This document shows positions 1 to 7,113 of a stretch of 31,537 nucleotides of DNA, piece by piece; the first letter of the stretch is position 1, and the number at the start of each line of letters is the position of its first letter. The DNA is from UBA7445 sp042096455 (GTDB lineage Bacteria; Verrucomicrobiota; Verrucomicrobiia; Opitutales; Coraliomargaritaceae): positions 1 to 31,537 of the forward strand of contig JBELLU010000016.1 in assembly GCA_042096455.1 (NCBI GenBank). The letters are read 5' to 3'. Both the position numbers and the translations under genes were made by a program. The notes beneath the pieces were generated by a model. It was not told the origin of the DNA. It searched no databases and saw nothing but the letters and a program-made list of their open reading frames with translations.

Positions 1-1016
1 ATGAGGCTGCGCCCGCGCTCCTCGCCCAGGGTGCCGGCGATGATAATGGGTTTTTCTTTGAGTTGTTGCAGGTTTTCGGCGAGGTAGGCGGCACCCTCGG
101 GGTTGTGGGTGGCGTCGAGAATGAGCTTGCGATCGGGCAGTGCGATTTTTTGCCAACGGCCCGGCCAGTTCACTTCATGCAGGGCGGTGTGTTTAGAAAT
201 GGGAAATCGTTGTTGGAGGATTTCGGTGGCATAGAGCGCAAGGCCGGCGTTGTGCCGCTGGAACCTGCCGTGCAGGTTGGTCTCAGGCAGTGTTTCGGGA
301 TCTGGGAAACGTTCCGCAAGGGCATAAACGGGGCTTTGGCGTTCCTGTGCAATGGTGCGTAATTCGGCTTCCGCCTCGGGGGGCAGGAATCCGAACAAGA
401 CCGGTTTGCCGGGTTTAATGATGCCCCCTTTTTCACGGGCAATCGCGCTCAGGGTATCGCCCAGAAGGTCGCAATGGTCGAGGCCGATGGAGGTGATAAT
501 GCTGAGTTCGGGGTCGACCACGTTGGTGGCGTCGAGGCGCCCGCCGAGCCCGGTCTCAATGAGCGCGAGATCGACTTGTGCTTCGGAAAAACGGGCGAAT
601 GCCATGGCGGCCATGTATTCAAAAAAGGTGGGGCCGAGTTCGGGGTTTTCTTTGGCAAGGGTTTCGGCGAGGGGACGCATCCGGGCGGTGTATTTCATCA
701 GGGCTGCTTCCTCTAATGGTTGCCGGTTTACCTGAATGCGCTCCCCGAGGTGCAGGAGGTGGGGAGAGGTAAAGAGCCCGGTCTTGTATCCATTTTCCCG
801 ATACAAAGCCTCGAGGATCGCGCAGACCGAACCTTTGCCATTGGTGCCCGCAACGTGGATGAGGGGAAAGCGTTTCTGGGGATTCTTCAGGCAGGCGAGG
901 AAAGCCTGCATGCGCTCGAGTCCGTATTTGGAACCTTGGTTGCGAAGGGCGTAAAGGAAATCGCAGGTCGCGGCATATGGGTTTGCCGTGCTGCTGGAAT
1001 CATTGGCCTCGTGCAT
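1..1016 (-). CDS. folC: Bifunctional folylpolyglutamate synthase/dihydrofolate synthase FolC (3' end beyond window)
   Basis: FolC ligates glutamate to dihydropteroate and extends the polyglutamate tail of folates, using ATP in the cytoplasm. Reading the minus strand from an ATG at 1016 gives 338 uninterrupted codons up to the window edge. Residues 57-63 (GTNGKGS) are the Mur-ligase-type P-loop. Further on are a TSPHL motif, ETGLGGRLDATN and a DATHNPEG segment typical of the C-terminal domain. The start is well fixed, because the accD stop at 1044-1046 lies upstream in the same frame with no other ATG/GTG/TTG between. No clear Shine-Dalgarno (SD) sequence is seen. The accD-folC adjacency is common in bacteria and suggests cotranscription. 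The C-terminal end is missing because the window starts there, not because the gene is broken. Confidence 0.95.
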   Translation of the reverse strand, partial: MHEANDSSSTANPYAATCDFLYALRNQGSKYGLERMQAFLACLKNPQKRFPLIHVAGTNGKGSVCAILEALYRENGYKTGLFTSPHLLHLGERIQVNRQPLEEAALMKYTARMRPLAETLAKENPELGPTFFEYMAAMAFARFSEAQVDLALIETGLGGRLDATNVVDPELSIITSIGLDHCDLLGDTLSAIAREKGGIIKPGKPVLFGFLPPEAEAELRTIAQERQSPVYALAERFPDPETLPETNLHGRFQRHNAGLALYATEILQQRFPISKHTALHEVNWPGRWQKIALPDRKLILDATHNPEGAAYLAENLQQLKEKPIIIAGTLGEERGRSL

Positions 1017-1043
1017 TGCTTTGCCGGAGCCGGCCGTTGGGGT

Positions 1044-1904
1044 CTAGGCGCCTTGGGAGGCAGTCTTTTTGCCAAAGCACTTGAGGAGATGAATGAGGCG
1101 ATCGCGCATTTCAGCGCGGGGCGTGATCATATCAATGAGGCCGTGCTCGAGGAGGAACTCGGAGGTTTGGAACCCGTCGGGCAAATCCTGTTGGGTGGTT
1201 TCTTTGATAACCCGGGGGCCGGCAAATCCGATGAGGGCTTCCGGTTCGGCGATAATGACATCTCCCAGGGAGGCGTAACTCGCCATCACTCCTGCCATGG
1301 TGGGGTTGGTAAGAATTGAGATAAACGGGATGCCGGCTTCGCTGAGGCGGGCAAGCGCCGCGCTGGTTTTGGCAAGTTGCATGAGGCTGAGGATGCCTTC
1401 CTGCATCCGTGCGCCGCCCGAGGCGGAGACGATGATGACGGGGCATTTTTCCTCGAGGCCACGTTCAATTGCGCGGGTGATTTTTTCGCCGGCCGCGGAA
1501 CCGAGGGAGGCGCCCATGAAGCGGAAATCCATCACGGCGATACTGACGGGGCGACCATCCATGGTACCGAGACCGTCCACGACCGCATCATTTTCCTTGG
1601 TCTTTGCCTGATTGGCTTTGAGTTTTTCGGTGTATTTTGCGGTGGCGTTGAATTTGAGGGGGTCGAGGGATTGAACGCCCTGGTCTTTTTCCTCAAAGGA
1701 ATCCTCATCGAGCAAGGCAGCGATGCGGTCGCGGGCATTGAGCGGGAAATGGTAACCGCTGCTGGGAACCACCATGAGGTTTTCCTTGAGGACGCGGTTA
1801 TAGATGATCTCCCCGGTCTTTGGGCATTTGGTCCAAAGATCCTTGGGGATGTCTTTTTTCTTAACCGTGACGGTCGAGTAATTCGGTTTACCGAAAATTG
1901 CCAT
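1044..1904 (-). CDS. accD: Acetyl-CoA carboxylase carboxyltransferase subunit beta, degenerate zinc ribbon
   Basis: AccD pairs with AccA to transfer carboxyl from carboxybiotin to acetyl-CoA, the first step of fatty acid synthesis. The 286-residue protein has the carboxyltransferase core: SASGGARMQEG at 160-170 and AEPEALIGFAGPRV at 219-232. It is oddly different in the N-terminal zinc ribbon. E. coli AccD uses Cys27, Cys30, Cys46 and Cys49. Here Cys27 is kept, but the aligned residues are Thr30, Val46 and Ser49, so zinc cannot be held in the usual way. The flanking sequence (IPKDLWTKC, NARDR) is well conserved, so the alignment is secure and there is no frameshift. It lies 23 bp after comF and 27 bp before folC, all on one strand. 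Confidence 0.96.
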   Translation of the reverse strand: MAIFGKPNYSTVTVKKKDIPKDLWTKCPKTGEIIYNRVLKENLMVVPSSGYHFPLNARDRIAALLDEDSFEEKDQGVQSLDPLKFNATAKYTEKLKANQAKTKENDAVVDGLGTMDGRPVSIAVMDFRFMGASLGSAAGEKITRAIERGLEEKCPVIIVSASGGARMQEGILSLMQLAKTSAALARLSEAGIPFISILTNPTMAGVMASYASLGDVIIAEPEALIGFAGPRVIKETTQQDLPDGFQTSEFLLEHGLIDMITPRAEMRDRLIHLLKCFGKKTASQGA

Positions 1905-1927
1905 TATTTTGAGGAGGGAAGTTTATG

Positions 1928-2659
1928 TTAACCGTGGCCGATGGCGACTGCCCGGAGGTGGGTCACGCCGGCGGCGCGAAGAGTGCGGGCGCAGGCGTTG
2001 AGGGTCGAACCGGTTGTGAAGACATCGTCCACGAGTATGTAATATGTATCTTTCATTAAATTAGCCGCAGCGGAGATGGCAAAGGCATTTTTAACGTTTT
2101 GTAGACGGTCTTTGCGGTCGAGTTGGGTCTGTGATTCGGTGAATTCTTTGCGCTCGAGGAGGGATTGAACCGCTTGGGCATCGCTGTTGCGGAGGAGGGT
2201 GCGGGCGATTCGCTCGCTTTGATTAAAGCCCCGTTGCCGGAGTTTTGTGGGATGAAGGGGGACCGGCACGAGAATGGCGCCGCGCAGGAATGCTCTAAAA
2301 TGGGGGTTCTCGTGGAGCATCCGGGCGAGGTCTTTGAGGATATAGAAGCCTTGGCGGTATTTGAGGGCATGCAGAAGGCTGCGCCCCGGGCCTTTGGCGA
2401 GGAAGAGGCTTTTCCCTTTTTCAAAGACCGGTTCTAGTTCGGTGCAGTGGGGGCATTCGCGGGCTGCGATGACCGCTCCGAAGAAGGGATAACCGCAGGT
2501 TTTGCAGGCGGGGGGTGTGCAGAACTGAAGCTCGCGGGCACAGGAGGGACAGATGTATTGATATTTTCCCCGCTCAACCGGCCCGGCGCAATGGACGCAA
2601 CTGCGCGGAAAGAGCAGGTCGGCGGCGGCGCCAAGGGTGGTTTCTAGTAAGGACGCCAT
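1928..2659 (-). CDS. comF: ComF family phosphoribosyltransferase-like protein
   Basis: The 243-residue protein has the ComF layout. Cysteine pairs C21/C24 and C37/C40, followed by C52/C55 and C69/C72, suggest an N-terminal zinc-binding region. After these comes a type I phosphoribosyltransferase fold with VPVPLHPTKLRQRGFNQS at 131-148 and the PRPP-binding loop VDDVFTTGST at 210-219. In naturally competent bacteria ComF helps take up single-stranded DNA at the cytoplasmic face. In many other bacteria (GntX type) the role is unclear. No other competence gene is in the window, although a type IV pilus-like locus lies at the far end. It starts 6 bp after vapC, so it may be cotranscribed with the toxin-antitoxin pair. 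Confidence 0.9.
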   Translation of the reverse strand: MASLLETTLGAAADLLFPRSCVHCAGPVERGKYQYICPSCARELQFCTPPACKTCGYPFFGAVIAARECPHCTELEPVFEKGKSLFLAKGPGRSLLHALKYRQGFYILKDLARMLHENPHFRAFLRGAILVPVPLHPTKLRQRGFNQSERIARTLLRNSDAQAVQSLLERKEFTESQTQLDRKDRLQNVKNAFAISAAANLMKDTYYILVDDVFTTGSTLNACARTLRAAGVTHLRAVAIGHG

Positions 2660-2665
2660 TGGTCT

Positions 2666-3019
2666 TCAGGCCACTCCCAGAGTTCTGGCGAGTTGTTGTA
2701 TGCGTTTGTCGCGGGTCCATAGATTGCAGGCATGCAGGCGGCATGCCGCCAGCAGGTGGGCATCAATCCAGCCTATGCCGCGACCCATGAGGCGGTGTTT
2801 TTCGATAAGGTAGAGGACTTCCTCGTTTTCGGCGGCAGGGATTTGCGGGAGCGCCTGAAAGAGGTGCATTAATGTTTTGCGTTGCTGTAGGTTGCCGAGG
2901 GCGAGTTCGCCCAGCACGTGGGGGTGCATATAAACCATTCCTTTGCCGAGTGCTTCGACAAGTTCCGCGTTTTTTCGCCGGAGGTGGTCAATCCAGACGG
3001 AAGTATCAACGAGGGTCAT
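2666..3019 (-). CDS. vapC: VapC-type PIN-domain toxin ribonuclease
   Basis: This 117-residue PIN-domain protein is the toxin of a type II toxin-antitoxin pair. VapC toxins are Mg-dependent RNases that commonly cut tRNA or rRNA. The four expected acidic residues are present: Asp5 (LVDTSVW), Glu38 (LGEL), Asp86 (GWIDAHLL) and Asp104 (WTRDKR). The ATG at 3017-3019 overlaps the vapB stop in an ATGA arrangement, the usual sign of translational coupling. The gene looks intact and full length. The target RNA cannot be read from the sequence. Confidence 0.92.
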   Translation of the reverse strand: MTLVDTSVWIDHLRRKNAELVEALGKGMVYMHPHVLGELALGNLQQRKTLMHLFQALPQIPAAENEEVLYLIEKHRLMGRGIGWIDAHLLAACRLHACNLWTRDKRIQQLARTLGVA

Positions 3020-3210
3020 GGCTTGGCGCGGCGACGGGGGACGGGGGTGAGGCGCGGTTCGCTGCCGCCGAGGTTTGCAAGGCGGTGGGCGCTTTGCAAT
3101 TGGACCAAGGCTTCTAGACCCATGCGCACAAGCGCGGTTTTTTCATTCACACCGGTTAGGCGGGTGGCTTCCTCAATCAATTCCGGATCAATATTTAGGG
3201 TCGTTTTCAT
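3016..3210 (-). CDS. vapB: VapB-type antitoxin
   Basis: The 64-residue protein starts MKTTLNIDPELIEEA and continues into LTGVNEKTALVRMGLEALV, the ribbon-helix-helix-like pattern of VapB antitoxins. Its C-terminal tail (PRLTPVPRRRAKP) is basic and proline-rich, as expected for the flexible part that binds and blocks VapC. The ATG at 3210 is preferred. An upstream in-frame TTG at 3246 would add 12 residues not typical of the family and would place the coding region over the operator-like repeats. VapB alone, and more strongly the VapBC complex, usually represses its own promoter. The gene begins 32 bp after the truA stop. Confidence 0.9.
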   Translation of the reverse strand: MKTTLNIDPELIEEATRLTGVNEKTALVRMGLEALVQLQSAHRLANLGGSEPRLTPVPRRRAKP

Positions 3211-3211
3211 G

Positions 3212-3239
3212 CATACAAGGATGTATGAAATGGATGTAT
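3212..3239 (-). promoter_or_regulatory. Candidate VapB/VapBC operator repeats
   Basis: Directly in front of the vapB ATG is a perfect inverted repeat, CATACA-AGGA-TGTATG (3212-3227). The octamer GGATGTAT occurs at 3219-3226 and again at 3232-3239, 13 bp apart. Repeated half-sites of this kind next to the antitoxin start are typical of autoregulated toxin-antitoxin operators. The leader would be almost absent, because the palindrome ends 1 bp before the start codon. The site fills most of the gap between truA and vapB. Binding by VapB is inferred from position. Confidence 0.6.
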
Positions 3240-3242
3240 CGA

Positions 3243-3980
3243 TCAATAAAAAACACGGTCGAGGCAGAGGCCGGTTCCGGGGGCGGTGACGATGCGGTGG
3301 GTGCGGGTGCGGGAGGCGAGAATTTCGCGGATGTCGTCGGGGCTGAGGCGTCCGCGGCCCACGGCGTAGAGTGCCCCCGCAAAACTGCGAACCATCCGGT
3401 AGAGGTAGCCGCTGCCCTCGGTGGTCATGGTGAGGTGGCGCCCTTTCTGAACGAGGTCGAGGCGGTGGACGGTTTTGACGGGATTGGGATCGCTTTCCTT
3501 GCCGTGGGTTGCACCGAAGGCGGAGAAATCGTGGGTGCCGACGAGAAGTTTGGCGGCTTTTTGCATGGCGGGCAGGTCGAGGGGGACATCGCGGCAGGCC
3601 CAGAGGTAGCGTTGCTCGAGCGGGTTGGCGCGGCCCAAGTAGAAGCGGTAAATGTAACGTTTACCGATGGCGGAGTGGCGGGCGTGGAAGGATTCGGGTA
3701 CGGCAGTTGCGGAACGTATTTGAATGGTATGGGGGAGGATTGAATGGAGGGCGCGAATGAGTTTGCCGGAATCATGGGGCCATTCGGCGTCGAAATGGAA
3801 ACATTGCCCGCGGGCGTGGACTCCGGCATCGGTACGGCCGCTGCCGTGTGTTTTGATGGCTTGGTCAAAGATCTGCCCCAAGGCGTCTTCGAGGACATTT
3901 TGAATACCGTTGCCCTCGGTCTGGCGTTGCCAGCCGTCAAATTCGGTGCCGTCGTAGGCGCAGATGCATTTCCAGCGCAT
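3243..3980 (-). CDS. truA: tRNA pseudouridine(38-40) synthase TruA
   Basis: TruA isomerises uridines 38-40 in the anticodon arm of tRNAs. From the ATG at 3980 the protein has 245 residues, normal for the family, and begins MRWKCICAYDGTEFDGWQRQ. The catalytic aspartate is Asp51 in SGRTDAGVHA. Family segments such as FHARHSAIGKRYIYR and GSGYLYRMVR are also present. An upstream in-frame start at 4040 would add 20 residues that do not resemble TruA and would overlap the start of ruvC, so 3980 is preferred. The gene is divergent from ruvC, with about 49 bp between the chosen starts. Confidence 0.95.
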   Translation of the reverse strand: MRWKCICAYDGTEFDGWQRQTEGNGIQNVLEDALGQIFDQAIKTHGSGRTDAGVHARGQCFHFDAEWPHDSGKLIRALHSILPHTIQIRSATAVPESFHARHSAIGKRYIYRFYLGRANPLEQRYLWACRDVPLDLPAMQKAAKLLVGTHDFSAFGATHGKESDPNPVKTVHRLDLVQKGRHLTMTTEGSGYLYRMVRSFAGALYAVGRGRLSPDDIREILASRTRTHRIVTAPGTGLCLDRVFY

Positions 3981-4029
3981 GTAAGGATGCTTGCCAAAGG
4001 CGCGGGGGATGCAAGGCTGTGTTGCAGAG

Positions 4030-4620
4030 ATGGGGCGCAAATCGACACGTAAATTATGGGCAGATTATGTCGCGCGGGGAGGCCCGGCGAAGGGAGCCTC
4101 GAAGGGGCAGGCCTCGGTGTCGCCTGTGGCGCAATTTTCAGGGGTTGTGTTGGGGGTCGATCCCAGCTTGCGGGGGAGCGGTTTTGCGGTCTTGAAATAT
4201 CGCGCCGGGGAAGCGCCATTTTTATTGGAAAGCACGACCCTGAAGTTAAAACCCAAGCTCTCGCAGGCGGAGTGTTTGGGGGCGATCGGCAATCAGGTGG
4301 AGGATTTCATCGATCAGCACAAGATTGACCATGTCGCGGTGGAGGAGACGATTTATGTGCAGAATTTCCAGACCGCTCAAATTCTTGGGGCGGCGCGCGG
4401 GGTCGTGATTGGAGTTGCGGCGATGCGCGGTTTGCCGGTTTTTGAATACGCGCCCCTGCGGATCAAGCAGGCGGTTGTAGGGGCGGGGCGTGCCAGTAAG
4501 GAACAGGTAGCCCGCACCCTGCAAAGCTTGACGGGGACCGATTTCAGCAAGCGTTACGATGAATCGGATGCGGCGGCGGTCGCGCTTTGTCACGCCTTTA
4601 CCTGGCGTGAACCCGCTTAG
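4030..4620 (+). CDS. ruvC: Holliday junction resolvase RuvC with N-terminal extension
   Basis: RuvC cuts Holliday junctions made by recombination and branch migration. From the ATG at 4030 the protein has 196 residues. The four catalytic acids fit: Asp44 (GVDPSLRGSG), Glu105 (VAVEET), Asp177 and Asp180 (DESDAAAVALCH). The conserved VFEYAP and KQAVVGAGRASKEQV segments are present. In E. coli the first catalytic Asp is residue 7. Here about 37 extra, mostly basic residues precede the core (GRKSTRKLW at the start). A start at 3991 is possible but would extend this further, and no good ribosome site settles the choice. ruvB is elsewhere in the window (14729-15775), and ruvA is not seen. Its stop overlaps the mrdA stop head-on. 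Confidence 0.93.
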   Translation: MGRKSTRKLWADYVARGGPAKGASKGQASVSPVAQFSGVVLGVDPSLRGSGFAVLKYRAGEAPFLLESTTLKLKPKLSQAECLGAIGNQVEDFIDQHKIDHVAVEETIYVQNFQTAQILGAARGVVIGVAAMRGLPVFEYAPLRIKQAVVGAGRASKEQVARTLQSLTGTDFSKRYDESDAAAVALCHAFTWREPA

Positions 4621-4636
4621 GGTTTGGAAAGCTTCC
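4591..4636. terminator. Hairpin cluster at the convergent ruvC/mrdA ends
   Basis: Three short perfect inverted repeats lie in a row at this junction: CACGCC-TTTACCT-GGCGTG (4591-4609), AACCC-GCTTA-GGGTT (4610-4624) and GGAA-AGC-TTCC (4626-4636). The stops of both genes fall in or at the edge of the second loop. There is no T-run on either strand, so this is not a classical intrinsic terminator. A role in bidirectional termination or 3'-end protection is inferred from position. Confidence 0.4.
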
Positions 4637-6575
4637 CGGCGCGCTCGGGGTATTGTTTGATGAATTCGAGGAAGAGGTCTTTGGCGATCGGGCCGGCGGT
4701 GGACCCGCCGTGATATGCCTGACTTTCCTCGGTGCCTTCGACCATGACCGCAACCGCGATTTGCGGATTCTCCACCGGAGCAAAACCAATAAACCATGCT
4801 AGGTTTACTTCTTTGCCGTGGGCGCGGAAATCGGCGGTGCCGGTTTTGCCGGCGGTGCGGAACTCGTCGATGCCAACGAGACGTCCGGTTCCATTGCGAC
4901 CTGTAACGCGCTCCATGCCTTGCCAAAGAAGGGCGCGTTGACGCGGGGTAAGGTCGAGGGCGTCTCCACCGTGATCGACGGACTCTCTTTCATGTGGCGC
5001 TTTGGCGAGGATGGTCGGACGGGTGCGGGTTTCATTCCGCGCGAGTGACGCGGTAAAGCAAGCCATCTGCAATGGGGTTGCCAGAAGGAAGCCTTGTCCA
5101 ATCGCAGTGTTGGCAGTGTCGCCGGGGACCCAGCCCGAGCCGGTCGCCTCGCGTTTCCACTGCTTGGAGGGTACGATATTACGCTTCGTTTCATAGGGGA
5201 GTTCGATCCCGGTTTTTTGATCAAAACCAAAACGCTGGGCTTCGGCACTGAGCACATCAATGCCCATGGAGAGGCCTTCGGCGTAAAAGAAAACATTGCA
5301 ACTGCCCTCAATCGCATCTGCCAATTGCACGTTTCCGTGACCGTTCCGGGCATGACAACGAAAGATGCGGTTTCCGACGCGGTAAACCCCGCTGCAATGA
5401 TGGGTTGTTTCCGGTTCAATTGAACCGCGGCGCATTCCCGCGATGGCGGTGAGGATTTTAAAGGTGGAGCCGGGGGGGTAGGAGAGTTGAAGGGCGCGGT
5501 TTAGCCAGGCACCCGTTTCGTTGATTTGGTCAAAGGTCGCTTGAGGAATGAAAGGGCTCAGGTGGTTTTGGTTATAGGTGGGATGACTGGCGAGGGCGAG
5601 GACTTCCCCGGTGTGAATGTCGAGGGCGACCGCTGCTCCGGCGCGTTCCCCGAGGGCGGTTTCTGCGGCGCGCTGCAGGTCGATATCAATACTGATATTG
5701 AGCGATTGCCCTTGTTGCGGCGCATCGAGTTCGAGGCGGGTGTCTTGAAAACCAAGGGGGTCCACGCGCCAGAGTTCACGTCCGGTGGTCCCAGTCAGTT
5801 CGTCATTGAAATAGGCCTCGAGACCGGAACGCCCGACTTTTTTCTGAAAGGCAAAGGTCTTGATACCGTCATTTGGGAATTCTTCGGGCGCGAGATTTTT
5901 ATTTTGGACATAGCCCAAGAGATGGGCGGCGAGCTCGCGGTAGGGGTAGTAACGGGCGGTATCGGTGTGTATCTGGATCGGGGAACCGGGCGGGGGCGGT
6001 ATTTGTTCAACCAGTTGAGCGTATTGGTTGGGGGTCAGATCCCGGACAAGGGGCAGGGGCAGGAGGAGGTTTTCGTTAAAGTGGCGGATGAGGCGGCTTT
6101 CACTGAGGGTGTCCTCGCGCCCGGTGATCGCATTGATCTGATCGAGGTATTTCTGGATGACGTCCTGTCGCGCCTGCCATTGAAGTTTATTGTAGTCCGG
6201 GAGGGGCGGGGAATCGGGGCGTTGCTCCGGGAGCGTTTCGCTAAAGCGGTCATTGATCTCGGCGCGTGCCGCCTTGAGCAGTTTGGAATAACGGGAGCGA
6301 AACTCCGGGCGCAAATCATCGAGATAGACAACTGCGGAGTAATGGGGGCGGTTCCCGACAAGGAGTCGGCCACGGCGGTCATAGACGTCGCCCCGGGGGC
6401 CCGGTTTTAGAATACGGCGTTCGGTTTGGCGTTTTTCGATGACCTCGTAGGCGTCGCGGTCAATGAGTTGTCGCCACGCCAGACCGAAGACCAGGATGGC
6501 GGTGAGCGCGAGGGTCAGCCAAATGAAGAAGAGGATGCGCGGGTTTTCCCCCTTGTGATGATCCAGCGGTTCCAT
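4617..6575 (-). CDS. mrdA: Penicillin-binding protein 2 (elongasome transpeptidase)
   Basis: PBP2 crosslinks new peptidoglycan during cylindrical growth, working with RodA and the MreBCD scaffold. From the ATG at 6575 the protein has 652 residues. One membrane helix lies at about 13-34 (ILFFIWLTLALTAILVFGL), followed by the PBP dimerisation domain and the transpeptidase domain. The active-site motifs are Ser370-Thr-Phe-Lys (PPGSTFK), Ser425-Cys-Asn and Lys577-Thr-Gly-Thr (AGKTGTAD). The ATG at 6575 sits 7 bp after the mreD stop. An upstream start at 6632 would overlap mreD by 50 bp. It is the last gene of the mreB-mreC-mreD-mrdA cluster. rodA is not in the window. Confidence 0.96.
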   Translation of the reverse strand: MEPLDHHKGENPRILFFIWLTLALTAILVFGLAWRQLIDRDAYEVIEKRQTERRILKPGPRGDVYDRRGRLLVGNRPHYSAVVYLDDLRPEFRSRYSKLLKAARAEINDRFSETLPEQRPDSPPLPDYNKLQWQARQDVIQKYLDQINAITGREDTLSESRLIRHFNENLLLPLPLVRDLTPNQYAQLVEQIPPPPGSPIQIHTDTARYYPYRELAAHLLGYVQNKNLAPEEFPNDGIKTFAFQKKVGRSGLEAYFNDELTGTTGRELWRVDPLGFQDTRLELDAPQQGQSLNISIDIDLQRAAETALGERAGAAVALDIHTGEVLALASHPTYNQNHLSPFIPQATFDQINETGAWLNRALQLSYPPGSTFKILTAIAGMRRGSIEPETTHHCSGVYRVGNRIFRCHARNGHGNVQLADAIEGSCNVFFYAEGLSMGIDVLSAEAQRFGFDQKTGIELPYETKRNIVPSKQWKREATGSGWVPGDTANTAIGQGFLLATPLQMACFTASLARNETRTRPTILAKAPHERESVDHGGDALDLTPRQRALLWQGMERVTGRNGTGRLVGIDEFRTAGKTGTADFRAHGKEVNLAWFIGFAPVENPQIAVAVMVEGTEESQAYHGGSTAGPIAKDLFLEFIKQYPERAGKLSKP

Positions 6576-6582
6576 TTCCGGT

Positions 6583-7113
6583 TTAACGAATAGGGAGGCC
6601 CTCCGGTTCAGGGTCGAGGTGGAAGAACGCAATCAGCATGCGCTGGAAACGAAAAAACCATGCTGTGATTAAAAAGAGAGCGAGGCTTGAGGTCAGGACA
6701 ACGAGGGCGGTTTGTATCCATAAATCCAATACAAAATAACTTCCGGCGCCTTTGGTGAGTGTCAGGATCAGAATGGCGCCAATGTTGAAAAATTGGGTAA
6801 GAATGAAGGGATGGTAGCTTTGCTCTGCGCGGAGGCGGTGACGCAGTAAACCAGCGAGGGTTCCGGCAAGGAGAAAGAGGGCGGTGAAAAACCCGAAAGG
6901 CACGGGGCAGGCGGCATCGATCCAGAGGCCGGAGAGGAGTATGCAGATAAATGCGGAAGGTGGTTTCAGGTAAAGGGCTGGCATGACCGGCATTGGGCCC
7001 AAGAGGAGGAGGTAGATTCCGAGGCTTGCAAGGCTACTGTTTGCGAGTTGAGCCAAATAAAAGAGGAGGATGTTGGCTCCAAGGAAAATAAAGGCGCGGG
7101 AATCAATCAACAT
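6583..7113 (-). CDS. mreD: Rod shape-determining protein MreD (inner membrane)
   Basis: The 176-residue protein is almost all membrane: about five hydrophobic helices, for example LGANILLFYLAQLA, YLLLLGPMPVMPALYL, FFTALFLLAGTLAGLL and LVVLTSSLALFLITAWFF. MreD proteins have low sequence conservation. The call rests on length, topology and its place between mreC and mrdA. The ATG at 7113 overlaps the mreC end by 11 bp, consistent with translational coupling. A start at 7191 is possible but would overlap mreC far more and add a non-membrane stretch. Confidence 0.85.
   Translation of the reverse strand: MLIDSRAFIFLGANILLFYLAQLANSSLASLGIYLLLLGPMPVMPALYLKPPSAFICILLSGLWIDAACPVPFGFFTALFLLAGTLAGLLRHRLRAEQSYHPFILTQFFNIGAILILTLTKGAGSYFVLDLWIQTALVVLTSSLALFLITAWFFRFQRMLIAFFHLDPEPEGLPIR

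Noticed and set aside
1..1016. folC as a truncated pseudogene
   Set aside because: The frame is open to the window edge and all visible motifs are intact; the missing end is only a window effect.
3211..3246. Upstream TTG start for vapB, overlapping the truA stop
   Set aside because: It adds 12 residues atypical of the family and would translate through the operator-like repeats; the ATG at 3210 gives a standard VapB.
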